Shown piece after piece: positions 7,599 to 15,585 of a DNA stretch of 64,000 nt. The notes beneath the pieces are model-generated. The model did not search any database, had not been told where the DNA came from, and saw only the letters and a list, made by a program, of their open reading frames with translations. Position 1 is the stretch's first letter, and every line of letters starts with the position of its first letter. Source of the stretch: Psychroflexus curvus (lineage in GTDB: Bacteria; Bacteroidota; Bacteroidia; Flavobacteriales; Flavobacteriaceae); assembly GCF_020164585.1 (NCBI RefSeq), contig NZ_JAIQZF010000007.1, positions 62,001-126,000 on the forward strand, read 5' to 3'. The position numbers and the translations under genes are program-made.

Positions 7599-10472
7599 TT
7601 AAAATCGTATATAAGCACTTAGATAATAAGTCGTTCCAAAGCCGAAGAAATAGCGGTTACCAAATAATGCTCCGTTTTCCCTGCTGAGGTCTTCTCCTCG
7701 ACTTCTAAAATTGCTGGTTCTGGACTGCTCAAAGCCTCCGGTTTTATAGTCCTGGTCAAGTACATTATTGATGACTCCAAAAAAACCAACATAATAGCTA
7801 CCGACTCTCCAGGACTTCCCGGCAATGACATTGACAAGCCTATATGGATCAAATCGTTCTTGTTTTAAAATTCCTCCCGCTACCTCTTCATCGTAGTCGT
7901 TATAGACAATCCCGTCGGTATCCAAGGCAAAATTATCTGACCTCAACAAACCGCTCGGACTTATGTAAGAATGAGAAAAGTGGTTGACAGTCAGGCCAAG
8001 ATTCCAGTAGTTGGGATCTCTGTATTCAAATCCCAGTTGATACACTCGCTCTGGTCCTCCCGGAACTCTTAAATCTTTCAGGTCTGTTTTTCCATCTCCA
8101 AAACTCAGCTGCAGGTCTGGAAAATTTTGACTCGTTAAGTAAAGTTCTGGATTGGAGGTGTAGATATACTGCCCAAACGAACCAGCCGCTTTTAGTTTCA
8201 AGGTTGATAAGATTTGGGCTTCCACCCCAAACTCAATACCGTAATGCAACCTGTCTATCCCCGTCATCACTTCCTGCACAAAGGCATTGTTTTGGTTATT
8301 GGCCGAGGGCAGGCCTGTCAGCTCCTCCGTATAATAAAAGCCTACATTGGTTTCATCCTGAAAACCGGTGTAAAACCCACTGACGCGGCCGCTTAAAACC
8401 GGGGACTTATAGATATAACTTACATCTGCTGACTGGATGTTCACTTCTGAGATACCGTCCACCGTATCCCCGTTTTGTCTGGCATTGCTGTAAGAATTTC
8501 GAAGGGTTGGTGCGTTCTGGAAATAGGCTGCATTTAAGGTAAAAATATGTCGCCCGGACCATCTATAAGTGGCTCCAGCCTTAAGCGCATAAGTAGTGAA
8601 ATCCAGTTCTTCTCCTGGCCCAAACGATCTGTCTCCGGGAAAAAATCCGTTTTCATAAAGTCCTGTGCGCTGGTAGCGGGTTTTTCCAAAACTTAAGCCC
8701 ATATAAAAGTCAAGGCTTCGAAATTGAAACTGGGCCTGAGCAAAGGCATCCATGACTGCAGCATCGATTTTGTAATTGTATTTATACCGGTCTCCCACCT
8801 GCACCGTCCGGTTGGGAGTTCTTAAGTTGGATTGGGCCAAATCTGACCCCAAACCTGAGAGTAAATCTGTTTCCTCCGCAAAGAAGTCGACGTCCAGGAA
8901 GCGTTCACCGCCCAGAAGATCTTCCATCCGGGCAAAGTTTTCGCTTTCCAGACTTCTGTAGTTGAGTCGGGCATTGATGGTGATATTGTCTTTTACTTTA
9001 TAATCTAAAATCGAATTAGCCATAAACATTTTATCCTCTACCCTATCAGACTGCAAGGCATACGTAGAATTCCCTCCTCTGGACTGGTTCAAATGGTTTG
9101 CAAAATAAAGTTCCGTCCAGGGGAACTGCCCCTCAGCCTGAAATTCTCTTTGAGCCAGATAGGCACTTTGATAATCGAAAGGTGAAGGATTTGGGTTTCT
9201 CAAATAATAACTCGGTAAATTTTGATAATAAATGGGTGACGGATTTCGGGCGCCTCCCAGGAAAACCTGTTGCCCCGTAGCCGGGTCTTCAAAAAGTCGT
9301 GTGCCACCATTATCAATTCTGGTTGTAGAAGAAAACCCAAACTGGTAACCGATATTCGTATTGAGCGAAAGCCTGTCGCTTATGTCCCAATAATGATTCA
9401 ACATCAAAACAGGTTCCTCCGTTTTTCGGATTCTGGAGTTCCTCTGGATACCATTTAACAACCCCCAGTTTGGATTATATGCAATCCCTTTTAGATCCAC
9501 CACTTCCTGAGTGACGGGGGTTCCCATCCCTCTTCGGTTGGGCGCATAAAATCCGGTAAAATTTAAGCTGTGTTTATCAGTGATGCGCTTTTCTACGGAA
9601 AGTGCTATTGAATTGGCATCGTACAGCGTTCCTTCTCTAAAGCCTTCTTCACCAAATCGCCTGGATAACAGCAAAGAATACGACCAGCCCCCATTCATCA
9701 GGCCAGTATTATAGCTTGCCATGACCCTTCCCCGGTAACTCCTGTTGGAACTCGCATAAGACACACGCCCCCCTTTTCGCATTTTGGAAGCTCTCATGAT
9801 TATGTTGGACACCCCGGCAACGTCTCCAATAGTATAGTCGCTGGCTGATGTACTCATCGAAAACACCCGATTCCTCTGCACATCATTAAGTCCTCCCCAG
9901 TTGGCCCAGTTGGGTCTTCCGGTGAATTGCTTGTTCATTTCCAGACCATTGATCAGGAGTTCCCCGTTGGCATTATCCAGGCCTCGCGGGTTAAAAAAAG
10001 CGGCGCTGAAATCGAAAGCCGCAGCCCGTAAATACGTATCCTGAGAAGACGCCAGAAGTCCGGAAATATTGAAAGAAGAAGCATCATCCCCATCGAGTTC
10101 ATCTTCAGATAAAGAAATGGTTCCAATTTGTCGGTTGACTTCACTCATATCAACTTCCAAAAACAGGTCGCCGAGATTAAGAATTTTTCCCTCCTCAATG
10201 ATAATCGGATAGCGTTTTGATTCGTAATTGGTTCGACTGACCTCTAAAACTTGTTCTCCTAAAGGTAAATTTTGGTTGACAAAGGAAAATTTAGCCTCCG
10301 CATCTGTGAGGACCTCTATTCCTGATCCTTCTATAAAAATCCTGGTTCCCGGAAGTGGTTCTTCGGTGTCTAGATCTAAGATGACGCCCACAACATCTGT
10401 GGTTTGAGCATAAAACCCAAAGCTGCTTAGTGTCAACACTAATATCACAAGTATTCGCTCAAACCTTGTCAT
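7599..10472 (-). CDS. TonB-dependent outer membrane receptor
   Basis: 957 residues. A signal peptide (about 1-22, ending FYAQ) is followed by a carboxypeptidase-regulatory-like beta-sandwich (about 25-105; VVGVILDLDTEEPLPGTRIF), a plug domain (about 150-240; NPRGLDNANGELLINGLEMN) and a long beta-barrel ending in an aromatic residue (YLSAYIRF). Such receptors import large or scarce substrates across the outer membrane using TonB energy. There is no SusD partner; the partner instead is a DUF5689 lipoprotein, and a secreted EEP-fold nuclease/phosphatase is divergent. The trio suggests uptake linked to phosphate-ester or nucleic-acid breakdown, which is inference. Confidence 0.93.
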   Translation of the reverse strand: MTRFERILVILVLTLSSFGFYAQTTDVVGVILDLDTEEPLPGTRIFIEGSGIEVLTDAEAKFSFVNQNLPLGEQVLEVSRTNYESKRYPIIIEEGKILNLGDLFLEVDMSEVNRQIGTISLSEDELDGDDASSFNISGLLASSQDTYLRAAAFDFSAAFFNPRGLDNANGELLINGLEMNKQFTGRPNWANWGGLNDVQRNRVFSMSTSASDYTIGDVAGVSNIIMRASKMRKGGRVSYASSNRSYRGRVMASYNTGLMNGGWSYSLLLSRRFGEEGFREGTLYDANSIALSVEKRITDKHSLNFTGFYAPNRRGMGTPVTQEVVDLKGIAYNPNWGLLNGIQRNSRIRKTEEPVLMLNHYWDISDRLSLNTNIGYQFGFSSTTRIDNGGTRLFEDPATGQQVFLGGARNPSPIYYQNLPSYYLRNPNPSPFDYQSAYLAQREFQAEGQFPWTELYFANHLNQSRGGNSTYALQSDRVEDKMFMANSILDYKVKDNITINARLNYRSLESENFARMEDLLGGERFLDVDFFAEETDLLSGLGSDLAQSNLRTPNRTVQVGDRYKYNYKIDAAVMDAFAQAQFQFRSLDFYMGLSFGKTRYQRTGLYENGFFPGDRSFGPGEELDFTTYALKAGATYRWSGRHIFTLNAAYFQNAPTLRNSYSNARQNGDTVDGISEVNIQSADVSYIYKSPVLSGRVSGFYTGFQDETNVGFYYTEELTGLPSANNQNNAFVQEVMTGIDRLHYGIEFGVEAQILSTLKLKAAGSFGQYIYTSNPELYLTSQNFPDLQLSFGDGKTDLKDLRVPGGPERVYQLGFEYRDPNYWNLGLTVNHFSHSYISPSGLLRSDNFALDTDGIVYNDYDEEVAGGILKQERFDPYRLVNVIAGKSWRVGSYYVGFFGVINNVLDQDYKTGGFEQSRTSNFRSRGEDLSRENGALFGNRYFFGFGTTYYLSAYIRF

Positions 10473-10574
10473 ATTTAACTGATTATCAAATGCTTGAATA
10501 CTACTAAGATATTTAAATAATAGATAAGTTGTATCTTAGGCATTCAAAAAAAGTTTCTCATAAACAGCTTCAAA

Positions 10575-11693
10575 ATGAGATCAGGCATAAAACCACTGGC
10601 ATTTTTGACAGGTTTTCTGTTGGTGTTGACGGGTTGTCAGTCAACTCAAAACACAGCATCGACCGACCAAAAAAAAGATGATTTTTTCATCACCAGCATT
10701 GCGTTTTATAATCTGGAAAACCTGTTTGACACCGAAGACGATCCGAATAAATTTGATGAATCCTCACCTATTATGGAGATTTCTGAAGGTGAACGCGATG
10801 CTGTTTACCAAAAGAAAGTTGCCAATATGGCTAAAGTGATTGCCGATATAGGTGCTGAGGTCACGGGAAGGCCACCAGCGGTAATCGGCGTTTGTGAAAT
10901 TGAAAATTTCAAAGTCCTGCAAGATGTTGTCAACGATAAACGATTATCCCCTTACGATTATGGCATCATCCATTACAATTCTCCGGATGCCAGAGGCATA
11001 GACGTTGCACTGTTATATCAAAAGTCCCTTTTCCGCCCCTCCTACTCCAAAGCCCACGAACTTGTACTTTTTAGCGATTCTGACAGCGGTAAACGAAAAT
11101 ATACCCGAGACCAGCTTCACGTCAAAGGCAAACTGGACGGCGAAGACATGCATTTTATTGTGAACCACTGGCCATCCAGAAGCGGGGGTGAAAAAAGAAG
11201 TCGTCCCCATAGAATAGAAGCGGCAAGGCTTGCCAAAGCCATTAAAGACTCTATACTCATACAGCAGCCTTATGCTAAACTTATGATCATGGGTGATTTT
11301 AATGACGGGCCTTACAATGAAAGCATAAAAGAAGTGCTGGAAGCTAAAGCGCATGCCGACGATGTCAATCTCACCGACCTTTACAATCCTTTCGAAAAGC
11401 TTTACAAAAAAGGAGTAGGTACTATTGCCTGGATGGATACCTGGGACCTGTTCGATATGATCCTGGTGACCAAACCTCTAATTAATACAAAAGACTACAG
11501 CGCGTACAGGCTTTACCAGGCTCATATTTTCAATCCCTTTTATTTACAAAACCCAAAAGGCCGCTTCAAAGGTTATCCTTACCGCGCCTTTGCCGACGGT
11601 GGATTCACAGGAGGCTATAGCGATCACTTCCCTGTCTTTGTCTACCTCATCAAAAAGAAAACCGCTTCTGCTGAAGTCAATCCTTCTGAATAA
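10575..11693 (+). CDS. Secreted endonuclease/exonuclease/phosphatase-family lipoprotein
   Basis: 372 residues with a lipobox (LVLTGCQST, Cys near 21). The EEP (DNase I-like) fold is clear: FYNLENLFDTEDDPN (near 45) with the metal-binding Asn/Glu, VNHWPSRSGG (near 196) with the catalytic His, MGDFNDGP (near 238), and the C-terminal SDHFPVFVY with the second catalytic His. Members hydrolyse phosphodiester or phosphomonoester bonds; substrate may be DNA, RNA or a small ester. It is divergent from the TonB receptor with a 102-base spacer. Likely anchored in the outer or periplasmic membrane leaflet. Confidence 0.9.
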   Translation: MRSGIKPLAFLTGFLLVLTGCQSTQNTASTDQKKDDFFITSIAFYNLENLFDTEDDPNKFDESSPIMEISEGERDAVYQKKVANMAKVIADIGAEVTGRPPAVIGVCEIENFKVLQDVVNDKRLSPYDYGIIHYNSPDARGIDVALLYQKSLFRPSYSKAHELVLFSDSDSGKRKYTRDQLHVKGKLDGEDMHFIVNHWPSRSGGEKRSRPHRIEAARLAKAIKDSILIQQPYAKLMIMGDFNDGPYNESIKEVLEAKAHADDVNLTDLYNPFEKLYKKGVGTIAWMDTWDLFDMILVTKPLINTKDYSAYRLYQAHIFNPFYLQNPKGRFKGYPYRAFADGGFTGGYSDHFPVFVYLIKKKTASAEVNPSE

Positions 11694-11758
11694 ATAAGAT
11701 TATTTTAATACCTATTTATCAGTACTGTCGACATAATTCATTTAATTTTAGTTTAAAA

Positions 11759-11986
11759 ATGAAAAATCCCGGTATACCTTTATTGATCCTTACCACCTTA
11801 ATTCTGATTCTAGTTACTATCTTTGCAGCACTTGGCATGGCTTTTTCCTGGGTGTTTTACCTCACTGTTTTAGGACAGGCTACGCTTGTGTTTGCAGTGT
11901 ATAAAGTGCTCACCGACGACTACCAGACCGATAAAACCTTCAGGGACTGGTATGAAGATCGTCCAAAGTCAGAAGAGAATAACTAA
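11759..11986 (+). CDS. Small two-helix membrane protein, function unknown
   Basis: 75 residues with two hydrophobic helices (about 6-29 and 31-48) and an acidic, soluble C-terminus (DDYQTDKTFRDWYEDRP). I recognise no family function. The ATG at 11759 is the only sensible start. The stop codon is immediately followed by the first base of tRNA-Arg, so the two are probably on one transcript and RNase P cleavage would define the mRNA 3' end. Confidence 0.75.
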   Translation: MKNPGIPLLILTTLILILVTIFAALGMAFSWVFYLTVLGQATLVFAVYKVLTDDYQTDKTFRDWYEDRPKSEENN

Positions 11987-12058
11987 GGCTCCGTAGTTCA
12001 ATGGATAGAACAAAAGTTTCCTAAACTTTAGATCTAAGTTCGATTCTTAGCGGAGCTA
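11987..12058 (+). tRNA. tRNA-Arg (anticodon CCT)
   Basis: A full cloverleaf can be drawn: acceptor GGCTCCG with CGGAGCT (G1 pairs U72 as a wobble), D arm GTTC-AATGGATA-GAAC, anticodon stem AAAGT/ACTTT with loop TT-CCT-AA (anticodon 12020-12022), and T arm CTAAG-TTCGATT-CTTAG. Discriminator A at 12058; CCA is not encoded. It reads AGG codons. It starts directly after the stop of the 75-residue membrane protein; no separate promoter is visible. Confidence 0.95.
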
Positions 12059-12145
12059 CTATTTTCGAGATCCTCCAAAGTCATACACTTCAGTTAGTCG
12101 GGTCTTTAAGAAATGCTAAGTTCGTACCCCAGTTACTAAAATCCC

Positions 12146-12595
12146 TCAATTCAAATTCCGCTTCTGTATAAAAAAGGCCTTGAGCAGTTTGGAGGCTTCT
12201 TCCTGAAGTATTCCAGAGTCCACTTTGGTTTTAGGATGAAGCTTTGTCTGCATGGCTCTATAGCCACGGACTTCATCTTCGGCAGCAAAGACCAGTCGAG
12301 ACAACTGACTCCAGTACAAAGCCCCGGCGCACATCTGGCAGGGCTCCAAAGTGACGTACATGCTGCAATCTCTGAGGTATTTCCCACCGATAAAATTAGC
12401 CGCTGAAGTAATCGCCTGCATTTCGGCGTGGGCGGTGACGTCGACCAAAAGTTCTGTAAGGTTATGGCTTCTGGCAATGATTTGGTTCTTATGCGTAATG
12501 ATGGCCCCCACAGGAACTTCGCCCTTTTCCAAAGCCATATGGGCTTCTTCCAGGGCTTTTTTCATAAAATAGGTATCGTCAAAAGGGTTTAGCAT
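12146..12595 (-). CDS. tadA: tRNA-specific adenosine deaminase
   Basis: Cytidine-deaminase-fold protein of 149 residues from the ATG at 12595; a TTG two codons upstream is less likely. Zinc-site motifs are HAE (near 56-58; His ligand and catalytic Glu) and PCQMC (two Cys ligands near 86 and 89). The N-terminus (NPFDDTYFMKKALEEA) and VGAII match bacterial TadA, which converts A34 to inosine in tRNA-Arg(ACG) so that one tRNA reads CGN codons. A guanine or other nucleobase deaminase is a less likely alternative. It lies next to, but convergent with, a tRNA-Arg gene; that is probably chance. Confidence 0.88.
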   Translation of the reverse strand: MLNPFDDTYFMKKALEEAHMALEKGEVPVGAIITHKNQIIARSHNLTELLVDVTAHAEMQAITSAANFIGGKYLRDCSMYVTLEPCQMCAGALYWSQLSRLVFAAEDEVRGYRAMQTKLHPKTKVDSGILQEEASKLLKAFFIQKRNLN

Positions 12596-12718
12596 AGTCA
12601 AAAATAGTATTTCTAAATCAAAACTATTCTGATTCCTGAAACTTTGATAATGATTATAAGCATTTCACTATGTGTTTAAGGATTGTTTTAATCATGAAGG
12701 TTTCCTTTCGCTTTGCGT

Positions 12719-12726
12719 ATTTTTGT
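12719..12726 (+). promoter_or_regulatory. Possible -7 box for dinB
   Basis: TATTTTTG matches the Bacteroidota -7 consensus TAnnTTTG and ends two bases before the dinB ATG at 12729, so transcription would begin at or just inside the start region (leaderless or nearly so). No good TTTG lies at the ideal 19-base distance. Confidence 0.4.
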
Positions 12727-12728
12727 CT

Positions 12729-13832
12729 ATGGATTTTCGAGAACATCTTCGCAAAATTATCCACGTTGATATGGATGCCTTTTACGCCTCTGTAGAACAA
12801 TTGGATGACCCCAGTTTGAAAGGCAAAGCCCTCGCCGTTGGTGGAAGTTCCAAACGCGGAGTCGTGGCAGCGGCGAGTTATGAGGCCCGGAAACACGGCG
12901 TTAAAAGTGCGATGAGTGGAAAGCAGGCCGCTCGGCTTTGTCCACATTTAATATTTGTAAGACCACGATTTGAGCGCTACAAGGATATCTCTCAGCAAAT
13001 CCGCAAAATCTTTTTTGAATACACCGATTTGGTCGAGCCGCTTTCTCTGGATGAGGCTTATCTGGATGTTACGGTAAATAAATTCAACTTCCCCAGTGCG
13101 ACGGTTCTGGCCAGGGAAATCAGAGAGAAAATTAAAACTAAGACCGGACTCAATGCCTCCGCCGGAATTTCCATCAATAAATTTATTGCCAAAGTGGCAA
13201 GCGACATCAATAAACCCAACGGTCAAAAAACAATACCTCCGGAAGACGTTATCGCCTTTTTGGAACAGCTGGACATCAGGAAATTTTATGGTGTGGGGAA
13301 AGTGACCCAGGATAAAATGTACAGACTAGGCATTTTCACCGGCGCTGACCTTAAGCTCAAAACCCTGGACTATCTTCAGGAGCACTTCGGAAAAAGCGGA
13401 TTGCATTACTATAATGTGGTGCGCGGCATTCATTTAAGTGAAGTTAAGACCTCCCGAATTCGCAAATCACTCGGCGCCGAACGCACCTTTTCTGAAAATA
13501 TTTCTTCTGAAATTTATATGCTCGCAAAGCTTGAGGATATCGCGGAGGAAGTCGAGAGACGGCTCAAAACCAGTCGGGTTGCAGGAAAAACCATCACCTT
13601 GAAATTGAAATACAGCGATTTCAGCGTACAAACCCGAAGTAAAACCCTGAAGCTTTTCATAGCCTCCAAAGCTCTAATAATGGAAGAGACCAGGACCTTA
13701 CTTTATCAGGAACCTATCAAAGATTCGATTCGGTTGCTCGGAATTTCATTATCCAACCTCAACACAGACCAATCCAAATCGGTTAAAACATCAGCAATTC
13801 TCAAAGAAGAACAATTGAAATTGCCGTTTTAA
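12729..13832 (+). CDS. dinB: DNA polymerase IV (Y family)
   Basis: 367 residues from the ATG at 12729; the open frame extends upstream to 12672, but those residues do not resemble the family. The catalytic palm motif VDMDAFYASVEQ comes near residue 13, SLDEAYLDV (second catalytic acid pair) near 104, a helix-hairpin-helix region (DIRKFYGVGK) near 180, and the little-finger domain (SLGAERTFSEN) near 250. The protein performs error-prone translesion synthesis past damaged bases. The C-terminus (EEQLKLPF) resembles the clamp-binding QxxLxLF motif. It stands alone, convergent with the copper island. Confidence 0.95.
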   Translation: MDFREHLRKIIHVDMDAFYASVEQLDDPSLKGKALAVGGSSKRGVVAAASYEARKHGVKSAMSGKQAARLCPHLIFVRPRFERYKDISQQIRKIFFEYTDLVEPLSLDEAYLDVTVNKFNFPSATVLAREIREKIKTKTGLNASAGISINKFIAKVASDINKPNGQKTIPPEDVIAFLEQLDIRKFYGVGKVTQDKMYRLGIFTGADLKLKTLDYLQEHFGKSGLHYYNVVRGIHLSEVKTSRIRKSLGAERTFSENISSEIYMLAKLEDIAEEVERRLKTSRVAGKTITLKLKYSDFSVQTRSKTLKLFIASKALIMEETRTLLYQEPIKDSIRLLGISLSNLNTDQSKSVKTSAILKEEQLKLPF

Positions 13833-13857
13833 AAACTTAATTCATATGAGGTTTATC

Positions 13858-13882
13858 CGTGCCCTTTGTGTCTTCGTGGTGA
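13858..13882 (+). repeat. Dispersed intergenic motif (CTTTGTGTCTTCGTGG type)
   Basis: Between dinB and the copper island lies CCCTTTGTGTCTTCGTGG followed by GAAAAATTACA. This motif, and the related CGCAAAG/CTTTGCG element at 5342-5424, are of a kind I have seen scattered in non-coding DNA of many environmental bacteria. Its role is unknown; only one clear copy is present in this window. Confidence 0.35.
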
Positions 13883-13920
13883 AAAATTACAACAAAGGTA
13901 CAAAAATCACAAAGTTTACT

Positions 13921-14634
13921 TTAAAACAACAACATCCAGACCGCCATCACTAACATGATGGTATTTTCAATAAAGGTCGCTTCGGTCATAGGAAGATTGA
14001 GGGCTGTTCCCAAACAGGCACACTTGATGACTTTTTTGGAGAACAGAGAGCGGGTGACACCTATCGTGGTAATTCCTAGAACAACAATCGTGGCGACCAA
14101 AGCTATATCGATTTCAAATCGCATCAGGAACATGAGTCCAAGAGCGGTTTCTAGAAACGGATACACCCACCCATAAGCAGGCAGGACTTTGGCTAGAGGG
14201 TCGTACATCCTAAAGGATTCTGGAAATCCGGTATAATCCAGAAATTTGAAAAAACTAAAGACGATATAAAACAGGCCCATAAAGTCAAACATAAAACTGC
14301 TGAGTTCCCAGTCGCTGAAATTCAGCAAAATGGAAGCTGCAGTGATGTAACCAAAGATCAAAAACAAGGGAAACAGCTGCTGTGCTTTGGACTGGTCCTG
14401 GATATTTTCTCCAGATTTATCTGCAAAATCAGATTTTTTTGAAATCGTATATTTATCTGAAAGTGCCTTTTGAAGCGTCTCCAAATCCATATGCTTTTCC
14501 ATATCGATTTTAGCTTCTTCAGCTTCCAAATCGACACTCACCGATTTCACATGTTCTAAATCTTTAAGGCTTTCTTCTACACTGGCTCTGCAATGCTGGC
14601 AAGTCATGCCGGAAACTTTATAGGTATGTGTCAT
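13921..14634 (-). CDS. HMA domain fused to MauE/DoxX-like membrane domain
   Basis: 237 residues in two parts. Residues 1-68 are a heavy-metal-associated domain with the copper-binding GMTCQHC motif (residues 9-15). After a polar linker (about 68-85), residues 88-237 contain four or more membrane helices resembling the MauE/DoxX family (FLDYTGFPESFRMYDPLAKV, AYGWVYPFLETALG), ending with a Cys-containing loop (KCACLG, near 204). A plausible job is passing Cu(I) or electrons between cytosol and a membrane thiol site. It is the most promoter-distal gene of the minus-strand copper island; a 186-base gap with imperfect repeats precedes it. Confidence 0.8.
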   Translation of the reverse strand: MTHTYKVSGMTCQHCRASVEESLKDLEHVKSVSVDLEAEEAKIDMEKHMDLETLQKALSDKYTISKKSDFADKSGENIQDQSKAQQLFPLFLIFGYITAASILLNFSDWELSSFMFDFMGLFYIVFSFFKFLDYTGFPESFRMYDPLAKVLPAYGWVYPFLETALGLMFLMRFEIDIALVATIVVLGITTIGVTRSLFSKKVIKCACLGTALNLPMTEATFIENTIMLVMAVWMLLF

Positions 14635-14732
14635 TTTTTATTTTTAAATACTATTAGTCAAAAAGCTGCATACAACATTATCATCAACATAACAGTAAAT
14701 ACTAATATTGTCTGAGCAATTCATATAAACTC

Positions 14733-14804
14733 CTTGAATATACTGAAGCTATTCAGCTAAATTCTTTGAATACACTCAGGAAATTTAGCTAAATAGCTTG
14801 AATA
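14733..14804 (-). repeat. Imperfect direct repeats upstream of the HMA-fusion gene
   Basis: Two roughly 31-base units (14733-14762 and 14764-14794) share CTTGAATA-AC-ACT...AGCTAAAT, and a partial third (CTTGAATA) starts at 14797. They fill the spacer between the DUF3347 gene and the HMA-fusion gene. They could be operator sites or a simple decaying tandem duplication; nothing decides between these. Confidence 0.5.
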
Positions 14805-14820
14805 GGAACTAAAGTCATTC

Positions 14821-15516
14821 TTATTTTAAAGCAATCGTCTGTTTTACAGCACCGCATTTCATCATTTTGCTTCCGAAAAGTGGATTTTTAATGTCTTTAG
14901 ATGCGCTTAACCAGGCGCCTCCTGTATTATCAGCATACATCGGACAGTACTGCTGATAAAGCATTCTGTCTGAACCAGTGATAGCTAACATAGCTTTCAT
15001 ATCACGATTAATCTGGGCAAAATGCTCTCTTTGATGTACCATATCACTTTTAGAGATATGCCCTCCGTGTTCTTTCATCACTTCCAAAATTTCTTTCATT
15101 TCCTGTTGCTGTGAAGTCTCAACTTGACTCATTTCAAATGCATTAGCAGATTGTACTAAACGTTCACCTGCTTTGGCTGCGGCATCTTTATCATCATCTG
15201 CCAGCGCATTTTTAATGGCTAAATAGTTATCGATTAAGGAAGAAGCAGTTTTGCTTTCTTTTACCATTAGATCAGACTCCTCAGTCATTGTATTATTCGC
15301 TTCATCCATCATTTCATCATCATCTATCATTTCATGATCATGATCCATTTGTTCATCATGCATTTGTTCATCATGCATTTGTTCATCATGCATTTCCTGG
15401 TCATGCAGGTGGTCCGCATCCGTATTGTCTTCTTTTTTCTTATCGACACATGCCACTGATAGTGTCATGAGTCCGATTAAAACTGTTCTCGATAAGATTG
15501 CATTTACATTTTTCAT
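14821..15516 (-). CDS. DUF3347 lipoprotein with His/Met-rich repeat
   Basis: 231 residues. A lipoprotein signal (LMTLSVACVDKKKED, Cys near 24) leads into a metal-binding tract, residues about 35-70, made of HDEQM repeats encoded by a 15-bp tandem (15346-15405; three perfect copies and one degenerate). Residues about 88-231 form a DUF3347 domain with the typical ending YCPMYADNTGGAWLSASKDI ... KMMKCG. This domain also occurs in the 169-residue protein at 23851 and at the C-terminus of the CusB-like adaptor. Probably a periplasmic Cu or Ag sink or chaperone next to the CopB-type ATPase; role is inferred. Confidence 0.85.
   Translation of the reverse strand: MKNVNAILSRTVLIGLMTLSVACVDKKKEDNTDADHLHDQEMHDEQMHDEQMHDEQMDHDHEMIDDDEMMDEANNTMTEESDLMVKESKTASSLIDNYLAIKNALADDDKDAAAKAGERLVQSANAFEMSQVETSQQQEMKEILEVMKEHGGHISKSDMVHQREHFAQINRDMKAMLAITGSDRMLYQQYCPMYADNTGGAWLSASKDIKNPLFGSKMMKCGAVKQTIALK
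15346..15405 (-). repeat. 15-bp tandem repeat encoding HDEQM
   Basis: CATTTGTTCATCATG occurs three times without change (15346-15390), then once diverged (15391-15405). The unit is a multiple of three, so copy-number change would lengthen or shorten the metal-binding tract of the DUF3347 lipoprotein without shifting frame. Confidence 0.9.
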
Positions 15517-15585
15517 TGTTATTGAATTTTGAATTAAGGGTTAACTAGTTAATTGTTCATTTTTATAACCAACTTTTCGCGTTGA

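Noticed and set aside
11987-12145. tRNA-Arg as an integration site
   Set aside because: No repeat of the tRNA 3' end is found downstream, and housekeeping genes follow directly.
12672-12728. Upstream extension of dinB
   Set aside because: The extra 19 residues do not resemble the polymerase N-terminus, and a promoter-like TATTTTTG lies inside.
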